Source: Prevotella sp. | Lineage (GTDB): Bacteria; Bacteroidota; Bacteroidia; Bacteroidales; Bacteroidaceae | Assembly: GCA_017554105.1 (NCBI GenBank) | Contig: JAFZIY010000017.1 | Coordinates: 248,001 to 312,000 of the forward strand | Direction: 5' to 3' | DNA: 64,000 bases | Shown: piece after piece, positions 41,189-49,308 of the stretch | Position numbering within the stretch: position 1 is the first letter of the stretch | Layout: every line of letters begins with the position of its first letter | Position numbers and translations under genes: made by a program | The notes under the pieces: model-generated | Seen by the model: only the letters and a program-made list of their open reading frames with translations | Told to the model about the DNA's origin: nothing | Database searches by the model: none

Positions 41189-41404
41189 TTACTTTAAATC
41201 GTCTATACTACTTGATAAACCATCTATCATTTCCTTAAGAGACTCAAGTTCTTTATCATAATCTTTAAAGAAACTAATATAACAACCACATTCAGGATTG
41301 TTACATTTAATTCCTTTTAGATAATATCCATCTATTTCCACATCAACAACAGATAATGCAGAATTAGAATTACCACATTTGGGACAATCAGGATAATAAG
41401 TCAT
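41189..41404 (-). CDS. Small zinc-ribbon protein
   Basis: 71 residues. CPKCGNSNSAL near residues 7-17 and KCNNPECGCYI near 33-43 make a CxxC...CxxxxC zinc ribbon; the rest is an acidic helix (KDYDKELESLKEMIDGLSSSIDDLK). Too small for an enzyme. It lies 22 bp upstream of the next small gene and directly downstream of the 41405-41803 RNA candidate, so the three genes could share that transcript. Confidence 0.65.
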   Translation of the reverse strand: MTYYPDCPKCGNSNSALSVVDVEIDGYYLKGIKCNNPECGCYISFFKDYDKELESLKEMIDGLSSSIDDLK

Positions 41405-41803
41405 ATTCTTCTTTCTCGTTGTGCCTCTGGTACCCTTCCAAGGCGGTTAATAATAATTGATGTGTCGTACCTACACAACGAAAAACGTGAGTACCCACCT
41501 CTGCTTATCTGTCTCTGAGGCCTACCACAGCCCTGCATGCCGACAAACAGAATGATTACCCACGTCGTATGTATATACTCATCATTCTCCGGAAAGTGTG
41601 CATCAGAGAGTAACGGATACTCTCGTAGCACACCCCGGACATGCAGTATTATTACATACCCGTAGCATTCACTTCTGACTTTTATCTTTGGCATGCGTCT
41701 GATTGTGGTAGTTTCAGAGCCATAAGATAAAGCGTTAGTGACGCTTTCCAATAAATGTAGTAGTCCTCTCCCACCGCATCCAGAACACGGCGTGAATAGG
41801 AAC
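41405..41803 (-). ncRNA. Candidate structured non-coding RNA or long structured leader
   Basis: About 400 nt between a strong promoter (41809-41839) and the zinc-ribbon gene. Ends can pair: GTGTTCTGG near the 5' end with CCAGAGGCAC at the 3' end, then GCGGT with ACCGC inside. Internal hairpins: AAAGCGT/ACGCTTT, GAGAGTA/TTACTCTC within a longer GTGTGC/GCACAC and CCGG/CCGG stem, GAATGAT/ATCATTC, TGTGT/ACACA, and GCATGCC with GGCATGC. The 172-codon open frame here has no protein-like features. Not RNase P (no GGAAAGTCC core seen), SRP RNA or tmRNA. Could also be a 5' leader of the small-gene/BIG2 operon, since no terminator was found at its end. Confidence 0.4.
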
Positions 41804-41808
41804 TGCTG

Positions 41809-41839
41809 CAAATATACATATTTTGTTCTAAACAAGCAA
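41809..41839 (-). promoter_or_regulatory. Promoter of the candidate structured RNA
   Basis: Minus-strand TATATTTG (41809-41816) with TTG at 41837-41839, 20-bp spacer; predicted start near 41803. Confidence 0.6.
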
Positions 41840-41938
41840 ATAAAATACTGATAATTTTCAGGTTGCAAGTTTATAATTTCCATACAAGACTGTTGAAATG
41901 AACAAAGGCAAAAGAACACTTATTAAGGGAATTATTAT

Positions 41939-42025
41939 ATTAACGTGAATTCGTCGAATTCCAGTCAGGGGGCTCCCCTCCCTTGTTGGAGCGGGCTCAG
42001 GATTATTCGTTGAACCCACGTTAAT
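41939..42025. repeat. 87-bp palindromic element (MITE/REP-like)
   Basis: Bounded by ATTAACGTG and its exact complement CACGTTAAT; the arms stay related inward (AATTCGTCGAA versus the complement of TTCGTTGAACC). The centre holds GC-rich short stems (GGCTCC/GGAGC). It lies 85 bp upstream of the Wzi start and 100 bp from the RNA promoter. Confidence 0.65.
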
Positions 42026-42110
42026 TACCAATAAATATTAACTGAATAATACTAAATATTCCATGCGTGCGTTATTTATTAATAAGGTGGGAACCTTCAA
42101 CATTGATTTT

Positions 42111-43676
42111 ATGACAAAAAAGATATTTACATTTATACTGGCGGCGGTCACTGCCACCGCCGTTTGGTCACAAGAACAAGAGAAAAAAGAGCCGCTGAAA
42201 CCACTGCACGGACTAGGATATAAGGTGGAAGCCCAGGGCTCGTTCTCGCGCGGCACCACTCCACTTTGGCTCAGTGCCAACAAATACGGACTGAGCAGTC
42301 TGGAAAAGAACAACGGCTACGTGCGTGCAGCACTTGAGAGACCGTTGCGTGTTGACTCGGGCAGGAAATGGGGAATTGGCTATGGAGTTGACCTTGTCGT
42401 CCCCTTCAACTACACCAGCAAGTTCATCGTTCAGCAGGCATACGGTGAGTTACGGTGGCTGAGCGGTGCGATAACCATTGGTAGCAAGCACTACCCCATG
42501 CAACTGAAAGACGGAAATCTGTCGAGTGGCTCACAGACTCTCGGCATCAACGCCCGTCCCGTGCCACAAGTGAGGCTGGCATTGCCCGAGTATTGGACTA
42601 TCCCACTTACCCGTGGATGGCTCCATCTGAAAGGACATATCGCCTACGGTAAGTTCACTGACGATAACTGGCAGCACGATTTCACCAGCCGCCAGCAGCG
42701 ATATACCGACGGAGTGCTATACCATAGCAAGTCTGGATTCCTGAAACTGGGCAACGAGGATGTCTTTTTCCCATTGTCTATAGAGGCAGGACTGGAGATG
42801 GCAACACAGTTCGGAGGTACACGATATATTCCAAAAGCCGACGGAACAGTTGATGTCTTGGAGAACTCAACCGACTTCAGTGCCTATTGGCATGCCTTCA
42901 TCCCCGGTGGAGAAGATGCCAGCGAGACGGTGTACAAGAATGAGGAAGGTAACATCTTGGGCTCATGGATGCTGCGCATCAACTACGATGCCGACGCATG
43001 GACGTTTGGAATCTATGCCGACAAGTACTTCGAAGACCACTCCGCTATGTTCCAAGCCAACAACAACGGATATGGAACGGGTGAGGAATGGAACGTAAGG
43101 AAGAAGCACAAATGGTTCATCTATGACTTCAAGGACTGGATGTTGGGCATCGACTTCCACTACAAATACAACCGCTGGCTCAAGGGACTGGTGCTTGAGT
43201 ACATCTATTCAAGATACCAGAGCGGTTCCACCTATCACGACCATACACAGAACATCAGCGACCAGATTACAGGACGCGACAACTTCTACAACCACCACAT
43301 CTTCCCGGGATGGCAGCACTGGGGACAGGTGATGGGCAACCCGCTCTATCGCTCACCCATCTATAACACCGACGGTAAGGTGGAAGTGAAGGACAACCGC
43401 TTCATGGCATTCCACCTGGGAGTGAGTGGCGAGCCGACAGAGAACTTCACATACCGAGTGATGGGTACCTATCAGGAAGGATTCGGAACCTACGATGATC
43501 CTTACACAAAACGCCATCATAACATCAGTGTGCTGGCAGAGGCAGCATATAAGTTTGACGGCAAACTCAACGGACTGTCTGTTCGCGGTGCCTTCGGTGC
43601 CGACATGGGTGGAATATTGGGACATAACTATGGTTTCCAATTGACTGTAACCAAGGTAGGACTATTTAATTTATAA
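42111..43676 (+). CDS. wzi: Capsule assembly Wzi-family outer-membrane protein
   Basis: 521 residues from MTKKIFTFILAAVTATAVWSQ (signal peptide); a longer frame starting at 42063 would put 16 residues ahead of it and is rejected. Beta-barrel with alternating aromatic strands: GLGYKVEAQGSFSRGTTPLWLSANKYGLSSLEKNNGYVRAALERPL, YGELRWLSGAITIGSKHYP, HNISVLAEAAYKFDGKLNGLSVRGAFGADMGG, ending in GFQLTVTKVGLFNL. Fits the Bacteroidetes Wzi-like capsule assembly family (PF14052), which anchors capsule polymer to the outer membrane. Encoded 23 kb from the polysaccharide locus; a partner in the same process is likely but inferred. Confidence 0.88.
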   Translation: MTKKIFTFILAAVTATAVWSQEQEKKEPLKPLHGLGYKVEAQGSFSRGTTPLWLSANKYGLSSLEKNNGYVRAALERPLRVDSGRKWGIGYGVDLVVPFNYTSKFIVQQAYGELRWLSGAITIGSKHYPMQLKDGNLSSGSQTLGINARPVPQVRLALPEYWTIPLTRGWLHLKGHIAYGKFTDDNWQHDFTSRQQRYTDGVLYHSKSGFLKLGNEDVFFPLSIEAGLEMATQFGGTRYIPKADGTVDVLENSTDFSAYWHAFIPGGEDASETVYKNEEGNILGSWMLRINYDADAWTFGIYADKYFEDHSAMFQANNNGYGTGEEWNVRKKHKWFIYDFKDWMLGIDFHYKYNRWLKGLVLEYIYSRYQSGSTYHDHTQNISDQITGRDNFYNHHIFPGWQHWGQVMGNPLYRSPIYNTDGKVEVKDNRFMAFHLGVSGEPTENFTYRVMGTYQEGFGTYDDPYTKRHHNISVLAEAAYKFDGKLNGLSVRGAFGADMGGILGHNYGFQLTVTKVGLFNL

Positions 43677-43683
43677 TAAAGAA

Positions 43684-44136
43684 ATGAGAACAAACAAGAT
43701 ATATATAGCCTTGACAGCATTGGTATTATGTATTTCGGGAATGCTGACAGGCTGCACATTGGAGACATCGGGCAACGGAAAACTCGATGGATACTGGCAC
43801 ATGACTGCCGTTGACACCATCGCCACGGGAGGCACCTGCGACCTGTCGCAAAAGCGATTGTTCTGGGGCGTACAGGCAAAACTCATAAACCTAAGCGACC
43901 GCGACGACCTTTCATACAACTTCTTCATGCGTTTCGAGTATGCGAAGACCACACTCCGACTTTTTGAGCCGTACCAGAACGACCGCATTGAAGGCGACCC
44001 CGTACTTGAAGATGCCACAAAACTGGAGCCTTTCGGCATCGAAGGAATGGAACAGTCGTTCAAGATTGAGGAACTGAAAGGTAAGAAAATGACCCTTGCC
44101 TCAGAAAACCTACGTCTCCATTTTGAGAAAATGTAA
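43684..44136 (+). CDS. Lipocalin-like lipoprotein
   Basis: 150 residues. Lipobox GMLTGC (Cys24). DGYWHMTAVDTIATGGTCDLSQKRLFWGVQAKLINL and the later YAKTTLRLF/MTLASENLRLHF strands read as the lipocalin-like domain frequent in Bacteroidetes lipoproteins. Starts 7 bp after the wzi stop, so the pair is co-transcribed and this may be its lipoprotein partner; ligand unknown. Confidence 0.7.
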   Translation: MRTNKIYIALTALVLCISGMLTGCTLETSGNGKLDGYWHMTAVDTIATGGTCDLSQKRLFWGVQAKLINLSDRDDLSYNFFMRFEYAKTTLRLFEPYQNDRIEGDPVLEDATKLEPFGIEGMEQSFKIEELKGKKMTLASENLRLHFEKM

Positions 44137-44174
44137 GCCTGCACTAAACCATATCTGTTTTTTCTATAAATCAA

Positions 44175-44204
44175 TTGCGGTTTTGTTTTATTTTCATATC
44201 TTTG
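44175..44204 (+). promoter_or_regulatory. Promoter of the 44231 gene
   Basis: TTG at 44175-44177 and TATCTTTG at 44197-44204, 19-bp spacer. Confidence 0.65.
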
Positions 44205-44230
44205 CAGCGACAACTAAAAACCAAACCATT

Positions 44231-44671
44231 ATGAACATATCCAAGAAACTGTTTATTGTCATGACAATAGCATTGGGCATGACATTTTCCAGCGCAAATG
44301 CAGCCAACGATACGAAAGTTGCCCCAAAAGTAGAGGCAACTAACGGCGGCTCAATCACTTACGTGGGATACATAGGACAATACAAGGTGGAGTTTTCCTA
44401 CACCAACCTCCATATGTCGCCCGACGAGCCATTCTTCTCGTACCGATACCTTACGACAAACACGAACAACGGTAGAAGCATAGACCTGAAGTATTCCGGA
44501 GAGAGGGACGGATTTGCCATTTGGAAGGAGTATATCAGAGGCAAGAACACCGGCACATTCTATATCAAGAGGACAAACACCAAGATTACCGGAACCTTCG
44601 TGAACTCTAAGGGACAGAGGTTCAATGTCAGCGCATCGATGACAGAGAGCAACTGGGCTGACGAGTTCTAG
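44231..44671 (+). CDS. Small secreted hypothetical protein
   Basis: 146 residues from MNISKKLFIVMTIALGMTFSSANA (signal peptide, cleavage after ANA). The open frame upstream is shadow sequence across the promoter. Mature part is beta-rich (SITYVGYIGQYKVEFSYTNLHMSPDEPFFSYRYLTT, GTFYIKRTNTKITGTFVNSKGQRFNV). No family recognised; the closing ..GTF.IKRTNTKITGTF..KGQ.F pattern is lipocalin-like. Confidence 0.7.
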   Translation: MNISKKLFIVMTIALGMTFSSANAANDTKVAPKVEATNGGSITYVGYIGQYKVEFSYTNLHMSPDEPFFSYRYLTTNTNNGRSIDLKYSGERDGFAIWKEYIRGKNTGTFYIKRTNTKITGTFVNSKGQRFNVSASMTESNWADEF

Positions 44672-44715
44672 TTATGTTGTTTATTTAATATGATATTACG
44701 TAAATATTTACCATT

Positions 44716-45216
44716 ATGAAGATAAGAAATTATTACCAGTACCTATTCCTAACCGCATTGCTGAGTTTAATAGGAACTAATGTTTATGCCTCTGGCATAG
44801 CTTTCGCGTCATGCGACACCAGATTTGAAAACATCACGGAAATAAATGACGACGAAGTAACCATTGAAGAACTCAAGGCCGTTGTCAAGAAAGCGACCGA
44901 AGACGGAGACAGTTGGACTGAAGAAGAGTGGAAAAAAGCATACAAGACTGTTGTTAAGGCAATAAAACCCTTGCTGCTGGAACTGAAGGATATGCAAGAG
45001 AAAATAGAGGGAGCAAGTGAGGAAGAACAAATGAAAATAGTCAGTGAACTGACTGAAAAGCTAGAGAGCTATAAAGAAATATCAGACCAGTTTGAAGCCT
45101 TCGAAAAAGTCGCTGAATCATCGGAGATAGGAAAGAGACTCAGTGAAGACGAAGAGTTCCAGAAGGAAATAGAAAAGGAACTTGGTTTGGGCGAAGGTTT
45201 CTTTGACGACCTCTAA
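44716..45216 (+). CDS. Secreted acidic helical protein
   Basis: 166 residues. Signal peptide MKIRNYYQYLFLTALLSLIGTNVYA. The rest is Glu/Lys-rich with heptad-like spacing (LLLELKDMQEKIEGASEEEQMKIVSELTEKLESYKEISDQFEAFEKV), probably a helical bundle or coiled coil. No catalytic residues or family recognised. 44 bp after the previous gene; terminator follows. Confidence 0.65.
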   Translation: MKIRNYYQYLFLTALLSLIGTNVYASGIAFASCDTRFENITEINDDEVTIEELKAVVKKATEDGDSWTEEEWKKAYKTVVKAIKPLLLELKDMQEKIEGASEEEQMKIVSELTEKLESYKEISDQFEAFEKVAESSEIGKRLSEDEEFQKEIEKELGLGEGFFDDL

Positions 45217-45238
45217 ACCATTTCCACTTTGAAAAATA

Positions 45239-45266
45239 AGAGGGTGTGTCGATTGACACACCCTCT
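45239..45266. terminator. Terminator between convergent genes
   Basis: AGAGGGTGTGTC / GACACACCCTCT, 12-bp stem with a 4-nt loop. Confidence 0.85.
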
Positions 45267-45290
45267 GCTGTTACTAACATGTTCGTGATA

Positions 45291-45884
45291 CTATTTTGGC
45301 TCCGCTTGGGTATCAAGTCTTATAACACCGTTGTCTGTGACCTTAACCCTCTGAAGTCCAGGAATCTCTTTTAATGTGGTATTTTCCTTCATCTTTCGAG
45401 GAGCATAGTATGAGCCGTAATAATCATAATCCCAATCGAAATTATGTATCAGATTGAGCCTGAACCTAATCTCTCTTCCAGATCCGTCTTCTATATAACC
45501 TTCGAAATAATTGTCACTCAGTCTGTAATCTCTTATATAAGCTGGATTATAAACATCATCGTCATATGTTATAATAATATCACGATTATGTACTTCCCAT
45601 TTGAAATTGCTCATATAACCTAAATCTGTATTCAGGTCATAATCAACTTCACGTCCCCAACCTCTTTTCCAATGATACTCATCACCATAAAACTCTATTG
45701 TTGTACGATAATGGTCACCACTCCATCCATATCGTGTATTATAGAATGCACTTATCGTGCCACTCCACACCTTTCCATTTGCGCCTGCAAGGTCATAAGC
45801 AATTTCTTCATCCTCGCATGAAGTGAACGTGAATGCCATCATTGCCAGCATCATCATCGTGATTATAGAAGTAAACTTTTTCAT
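45291..45884 (-). CDS. Lipoprotein, unknown function
   Basis: 197 residues. Lipobox FTFTSC (Cys23), then EDEE typical of Bacteroidetes surface lipoproteins. Rich in Tyr/Asp/Trp (NTRYGWSGDHYRTTIEFYGDEYHWKRGW, DWDYDYYGSYYAP). Likely beta-sandwich; family not recognised. Own promoter. Confidence 0.7.
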   Translation of the reverse strand: MKKFTSIITMMMLAMMAFTFTSCEDEEIAYDLAGANGKVWSGTISAFYNTRYGWSGDHYRTTIEFYGDEYHWKRGWGREVDYDLNTDLGYMSNFKWEVHNRDIIITYDDDVYNPAYIRDYRLSDNYFEGYIEDGSGREIRFRLNLIHNFDWDYDYYGSYYAPRKMKENTTLKEIPGLQRVKVTDNGVIRLDTQAEPK

Positions 45885-45915
45885 AATAGTAAATGTTTAA
45901 TTGGTTTATCTGCTG

Positions 45916-45946
45916 CAAAGGTAAGTATTTTATCTGCCTTCCACAA
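45916..45946 (-). promoter_or_regulatory. Promoter of the 45291 lipoprotein gene
   Basis: Minus-strand TACCTTTG (45916-45923), TTG at 45944-45946, 20-bp spacer. Confidence 0.6.
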
Positions 45947-46135
45947 GTTTTTTCCCGAAAAACGGATAGGAATAACTATATTTGATGGGGAGAAAACCCT
46001 AAGCCCCCATTAAACATTAAAACATTCAAAAAATAAAACACCCAATCTCCCAAACCACCAAACAACTAATCTCCCAAACGACTAAACGACTAAACACCTT
46101 TTCTTCTTAAAAAAACTAAAACTATAATCTAAATA

Positions 46136-46165
46136 TTGAGAATAATGATTTTTTTCTTATCTTTG
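46136..46165 (+). promoter_or_regulatory. Promoter of the glutathione peroxidase-trxB operon
   Basis: TTG at 46136-46138 and TATCTTTG at 46158-46165, 19-bp spacer. The candidate start codon at 46136 for a longer frame falls inside the promoter, favouring the start at 46202. Confidence 0.7.
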
Positions 46166-46201
46166 CAATGTAATTCTTATTGCAATACATTACATATAAA
46201 A

Positions 46202-46750
46202 ATGAAAACAGTCTATGATTTCTCTGTCAAAGACAGAAAGGGCGGCAACGTGTCGCTGAAAGAGTATGCAAACGAAGTGCTTCTCATCGTTAACACAGCA
46301 ACAAAGTGCGGATTCACACCGCAGTATGATGAACTGGAAAAACTTTATGAGAAATATCACAGCCAAGGATTCGCAATCCTCGATTTCCCCTGCAACCAGT
46401 TTGGACAGCAGGCACCAGGGACCGACGAGAGCATACACAGTTTCTGTAAACTAACCTATGGCACAGAATTTCCTCGATTCAAGAAGATAAAGGTAAATGG
46501 AGACGATGCCGATCCTCTCTTCAAATTCCTTAAAGAACAGAAAGGATTCGCAGGCTGGGACATGTCACACCCCATCGCTCCCGTGCTCGACAAGATGCTC
46601 AGTGAGGCAGATCCGGACTACAAGGAAAAGTCTGACATCAAGTGGAACTTCACCAAATTCCTTATTAATAAGAAAGGTCAGGTAGTGGCACGATTCGAAC
46701 CTACTGAGAGCATCGAGAATATCGAGAAACAGATTGTAGAACTTCTATAA
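46202..46750 (+). CDS. Glutathione peroxidase family protein (thiol peroxidase)
   Basis: 182 residues from MKTVYDFSVKDRKGG. Active-site Cys in NTATKCGFTPQYDELE near residue 36, FPCNQFGQQ with the Gln, and KWNFTKFLI with the Trp/Asn of the catalytic tetrad. A Cys in the FPCNQFG segment and one in HSFCKLTYG are candidate resolving residues, so it probably uses thioredoxin rather than glutathione. trxB follows 14 bp downstream, supporting that. Removes peroxides in the cytoplasm. Confidence 0.92.
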   Translation: MKTVYDFSVKDRKGGNVSLKEYANEVLLIVNTATKCGFTPQYDELEKLYEKYHSQGFAILDFPCNQFGQQAPGTDESIHSFCKLTYGTEFPRFKKIKVNGDDADPLFKFLKEQKGFAGWDMSHPIAPVLDKMLSEADPDYKEKSDIKWNFTKFLINKKGQVVARFEPTESIENIEKQIVELL

Positions 46751-46764
46751 GTGGCATTATTGTC

Positions 46765-47697
46765 ATGAACAAAACAAAATGCTTAATCATTGGCAGCGGA
46801 CCAGCAGGGTATACCGCTGCCATTTATGCAGGCAGGGCTAACCTCAGCCCTATCGTGGTGTGCGGTCCACAAATGGGAGGACAGCTGACACAGACCACCA
46901 TAGTTGAGAATTTCCCTGGTTATCCCGACGGTGTCGATGCAAACCAGATGATGATGGAGATGCAGCAACAGGCAGAACGCTTCGGTGCTCAGATTATCCC
47001 AGGTATTGTCACCGATGTGGATTTCGGTACCAAACCAGCCATTGTCACCCTCGACGAGGGCGACAAGATTGAGGCCGACACGGTAATTATAGCTACTGGT
47101 GCATCGGCAAAATATCTCGGACTTCCCGACGAGCAGAAATACAACGGACAGGGAGTGTCTGCCTGTGCCACATGCGACGGCTTCTTCTACCGCAAGAAGG
47201 TGACTGCCGTGGTAGGCGGCGGCGACACCGCGTGCGAGGACGCGCTCTATCTGTCGCAGTTGTGCCGTAAAGTTTATCTCGTTGTCCGCAAGCCTTTCCT
47301 CCGCGCTTCCAAGATAATGCAGGAGCGAGTGATGGCTGCCGAGAACATTGAGATACTCTTTGAACACAATGCCACGGGACTTTACGGTGAGAACGGTGTT
47401 GAGGGAATGCATGTAGTGAAGCGCAAAGGCGAGGCCGACGAGCAACACTATGACGTTGCCATCGACGGTTTCTTCCTTGCCATAGGCCATAAGCCGAACA
47501 GCGAAGTGTTCCGTAAGTGGGTTGACACCGACGAGGTGGGCTATATCAAGACCATAGGAACGACACAACAGACACGCACTCCAGGACTGTTCGCCGCAGG
47601 CGACGTGTGCGACCCTACCTACCGTCAGGCAGTGGTTGCCGCAGGCACCGGCTGCAAGGCAGCACTCGAGGCAGAACGCTATCTGCAAACACTTTAA
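46765..47697 (+). CDS. trxB: Thioredoxin reductase
   Basis: 310 residues. FAD-binding GSGPAGYTAAIYAGRA near residues 10-25, redox Cys pair CATC near 133-136, NADPH-binding VVGGGDTACEDALYLS near 149-164, and the second FAD motif GLFAAGDVCDPTYRQAVVAAGTGCKAA. Reduces thioredoxin with NADPH. Operon partner of the upstream peroxidase. Confidence 0.96.
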   Translation: MNKTKCLIIGSGPAGYTAAIYAGRANLSPIVVCGPQMGGQLTQTTIVENFPGYPDGVDANQMMMEMQQQAERFGAQIIPGIVTDVDFGTKPAIVTLDEGDKIEADTVIIATGASAKYLGLPDEQKYNGQGVSACATCDGFFYRKKVTAVVGGGDTACEDALYLSQLCRKVYLVVRKPFLRASKIMQERVMAAENIEILFEHNATGLYGENGVEGMHVVKRKGEADEQHYDVAIDGFFLAIGHKPNSEVFRKWVDTDEVGYIKTIGTTQQTRTPGLFAAGDVCDPTYRQAVVAAGTGCKAALEAERYLQTL

Positions 47698-47732
47698 TTC
47701 ACAATAAGGCTTTTTATGAAAGGACATAGAAC

Positions 47733-48836
47733 ATGAAAAAGCGGTTGATTTTTTGTGTGGCAATGCTCAGTCTTGTCACAGCAGCATTTGCACAGAACAC
47801 TAAAGCCGTGCTTGTCGCAGACAGTCTGACAAGAGTCTCTCTTTATGACGATAACGGCTGGGGAGGCACGCCTAAGGCTTGGACATTGCAAGAACATCTA
47901 AACGAAGTTGCCACAAACGACGACCTTGTGGCATTGGCCCGCAGTCATTGCAACGGTGCCGCTCGAGCAACAGCTTTCAGACTTCTTGTGGCTCGCTGTG
48001 ACAGTCGCTACCGCGACATTCTATACAGTTCACTTCAGGACACAGCTTGTTTCCGCGTGCAGTCCTTCGACGTCATTTACCCCAGCAATGTTGCCAGTTA
48101 TATGGTGGATGTGCTGACATACCATTGGGATTTTCAGGATCTCAGAGAAAGACTTCAATTAGACAGTCTTTTCCGCAGCAATCCCGAGCTGAAGAAGAAG
48201 CATCCGCATCTCTATAAAACCTTAGTAAGAACACCCGCGGTGACAGATTTTCGTCAAATCTTTACGCAGAAAGACAGCGTCACCCTTGACAGTGTGCTCT
48301 TCTTCACTCGCAATCTGAATCACATAGAGCGGCTGTCATCGATACTCGAGAATCTGCCAGCAGAAGAACGCTACTATGACCGGCTGCACCAGATGTATTA
48401 TGATGAAGGTTACGCAAATGCTCTGCCGAAACTCCTATGCTATCATCGTGAAACAGACAAGCCCGCTGTTATAGAGTGTCTGTTGGAATATTCTAAGGGA
48501 CTTGACGAAGAACATGTGACAGTGGGACCTGGGGGCAGAACCAACGAAGGTCTTAAGGCTGTGGCCCTTTGGCCCGACCCAGCATTTCTCCCCGCGCTCC
48601 GTAAAGTGCGCGACTACGAGGTGTCACGCATCCATTATGACTACTATCGCATACGCCTCTTCTACCTTGCACTTATGGCCTATGACGATGAAAACTCGTA
48701 TAACTTCATCGACGAAACGCTCCGCATGACCGGCAGAGACAAAACTACCAGGCAATATCATCTCGAGTTTTTCCGTATGGCCTATGACATGAGTCCCAAC
48801 CCCCGCTATGAGACTCTGCTGAACAAATACAATTGA
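47733..48836 (+). CDS. Secreted hypothetical protein, alpha-helical
   Basis: 367 residues with a signal peptide (MKKRLIFCVAMLSLVTAAFAQ). Mature part is mainly helical, with repeated Leu/Ala heptads such as NDDLVALARSHCNGAARATAFRLLVARCDSRYRDIL that suggest HEAT/TPR-like structure. No catalytic motif recognised. 35 bp after trxB, so possibly in the same transcript, though its export argues for a different role. Confidence 0.7.
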   Translation: MKKRLIFCVAMLSLVTAAFAQNTKAVLVADSLTRVSLYDDNGWGGTPKAWTLQEHLNEVATNDDLVALARSHCNGAARATAFRLLVARCDSRYRDILYSSLQDTACFRVQSFDVIYPSNVASYMVDVLTYHWDFQDLRERLQLDSLFRSNPELKKKHPHLYKTLVRTPAVTDFRQIFTQKDSVTLDSVLFFTRNLNHIERLSSILENLPAEERYYDRLHQMYYDEGYANALPKLLCYHRETDKPAVIECLLEYSKGLDEEHVTVGPGGRTNEGLKAVALWPDPAFLPALRKVRDYEVSRIHYDYYRIRLFYLALMAYDDENSYNFIDETLRMTGRDKTTRQYHLEFFRMAYDMSPNPRYETLLNKYN

Positions 48837-49014
48837 GCGAATCAAACCTTTCTCATTCGCCAAACGAGAAATCCGCAATCTTTACTCTAAGGAAATAATG
48901 TGATTCATGATACCCACAATCCCAAGTATAAAGTTGTAGAGACGAATCTCTATAAATATGCACTGAAATTATGATTTGATGCAAACCTTTTTGCAAGAGA
49001 TGTCAAATGGCTTA

Positions 49015-49078
49015 ACAATGTTATTAACTTTGTTCAACAATCTTAATAACTTTGTTGAACAATCTTATTAACTTTGTT
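49015..49078. repeat. 22-bp-period palindrome array (GTTATTAAC/CTTATTAAC core), 3 units
   Basis: Three units start 22 bp apart (ATG/ATC at 49018, 49040 and 49062). The first is identical to units at 31721-31784, including the TGGCTTAACAATG flank; the second and third have CTTA in place of GTTA. Confidence 0.8.
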
Positions 49079-49251
49079 CGGCGTTTTATATGCCTTTTGT
49101 AACTCATTTAGTATCAACGGGTTACAAAGGGGTAAAAATTCGGTCACCAAACACCGAATTTTCTGCATATTTATGCCTTGTTGAAAGGGCGAAAAAACAC
49201 TGTGTTTTGTTTTTTATCGGTGCAACGTTTTACTATTTTAATTATTTCCAT

Positions 49252-49259
49252 TACCTTTG
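49252..49259 (+). promoter_or_regulatory. -7 box for mfd
   Basis: TACCTTTG 49 bp upstream of the mfd start; the -33 box is not clear. Confidence 0.45.
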
Positions 49260-49308
49260 CAGCGACATAGAACCAATGGAGAAAGATTCTTGCGGGACAC
49301 TTTAATTA

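Larger units (their letters stand above)
45885..46201. other. Intergenic region with simple repeats
   Basis: Carries the divergent promoters of the flanking genes. At 46041-46099 there are short direct words (AATCTCCCAAAC, AACGACTAAACGACTAAAC) of the low-complexity kind seen elsewhere in this window. No small gene or RNA recognised. Confidence 0.6.
48837..49308. other. Gene-free region ahead of mfd
   Basis: Contains the GTTATTAAC 22-bp array (49015-49078) and the mfd -7 box (49252-49259). A 71-codon frame at 49090-49305 covers the promoter and has no protein-like features. Nothing else recognised. Confidence 0.65.

Noticed and set aside
41405-41803. RNase P RNA or SRP RNA
   Set aside because: The expected GGAAAGTCC/ACAGAA cores of RNase P and the GGAAGGAAGCAGCC-like SRP loop were not found.
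41401-41919. 172-codon minus-strand open frame
   Set aside because: It crosses the promoter at 41809-41839, its sequence has no protein-like motifs, and helices explain the region better. It is kept as an RNA candidate, not as a CDS.
46783-47763. 326-codon minus-strand open frame opposite trxB
   Set aside because: Antisense shadow of trxB; no start signal and no motifs.
49090-49305. 71-codon plus-strand open frame ahead of mfd
   Set aside because: It covers the mfd -7 box and has no recognisable features.
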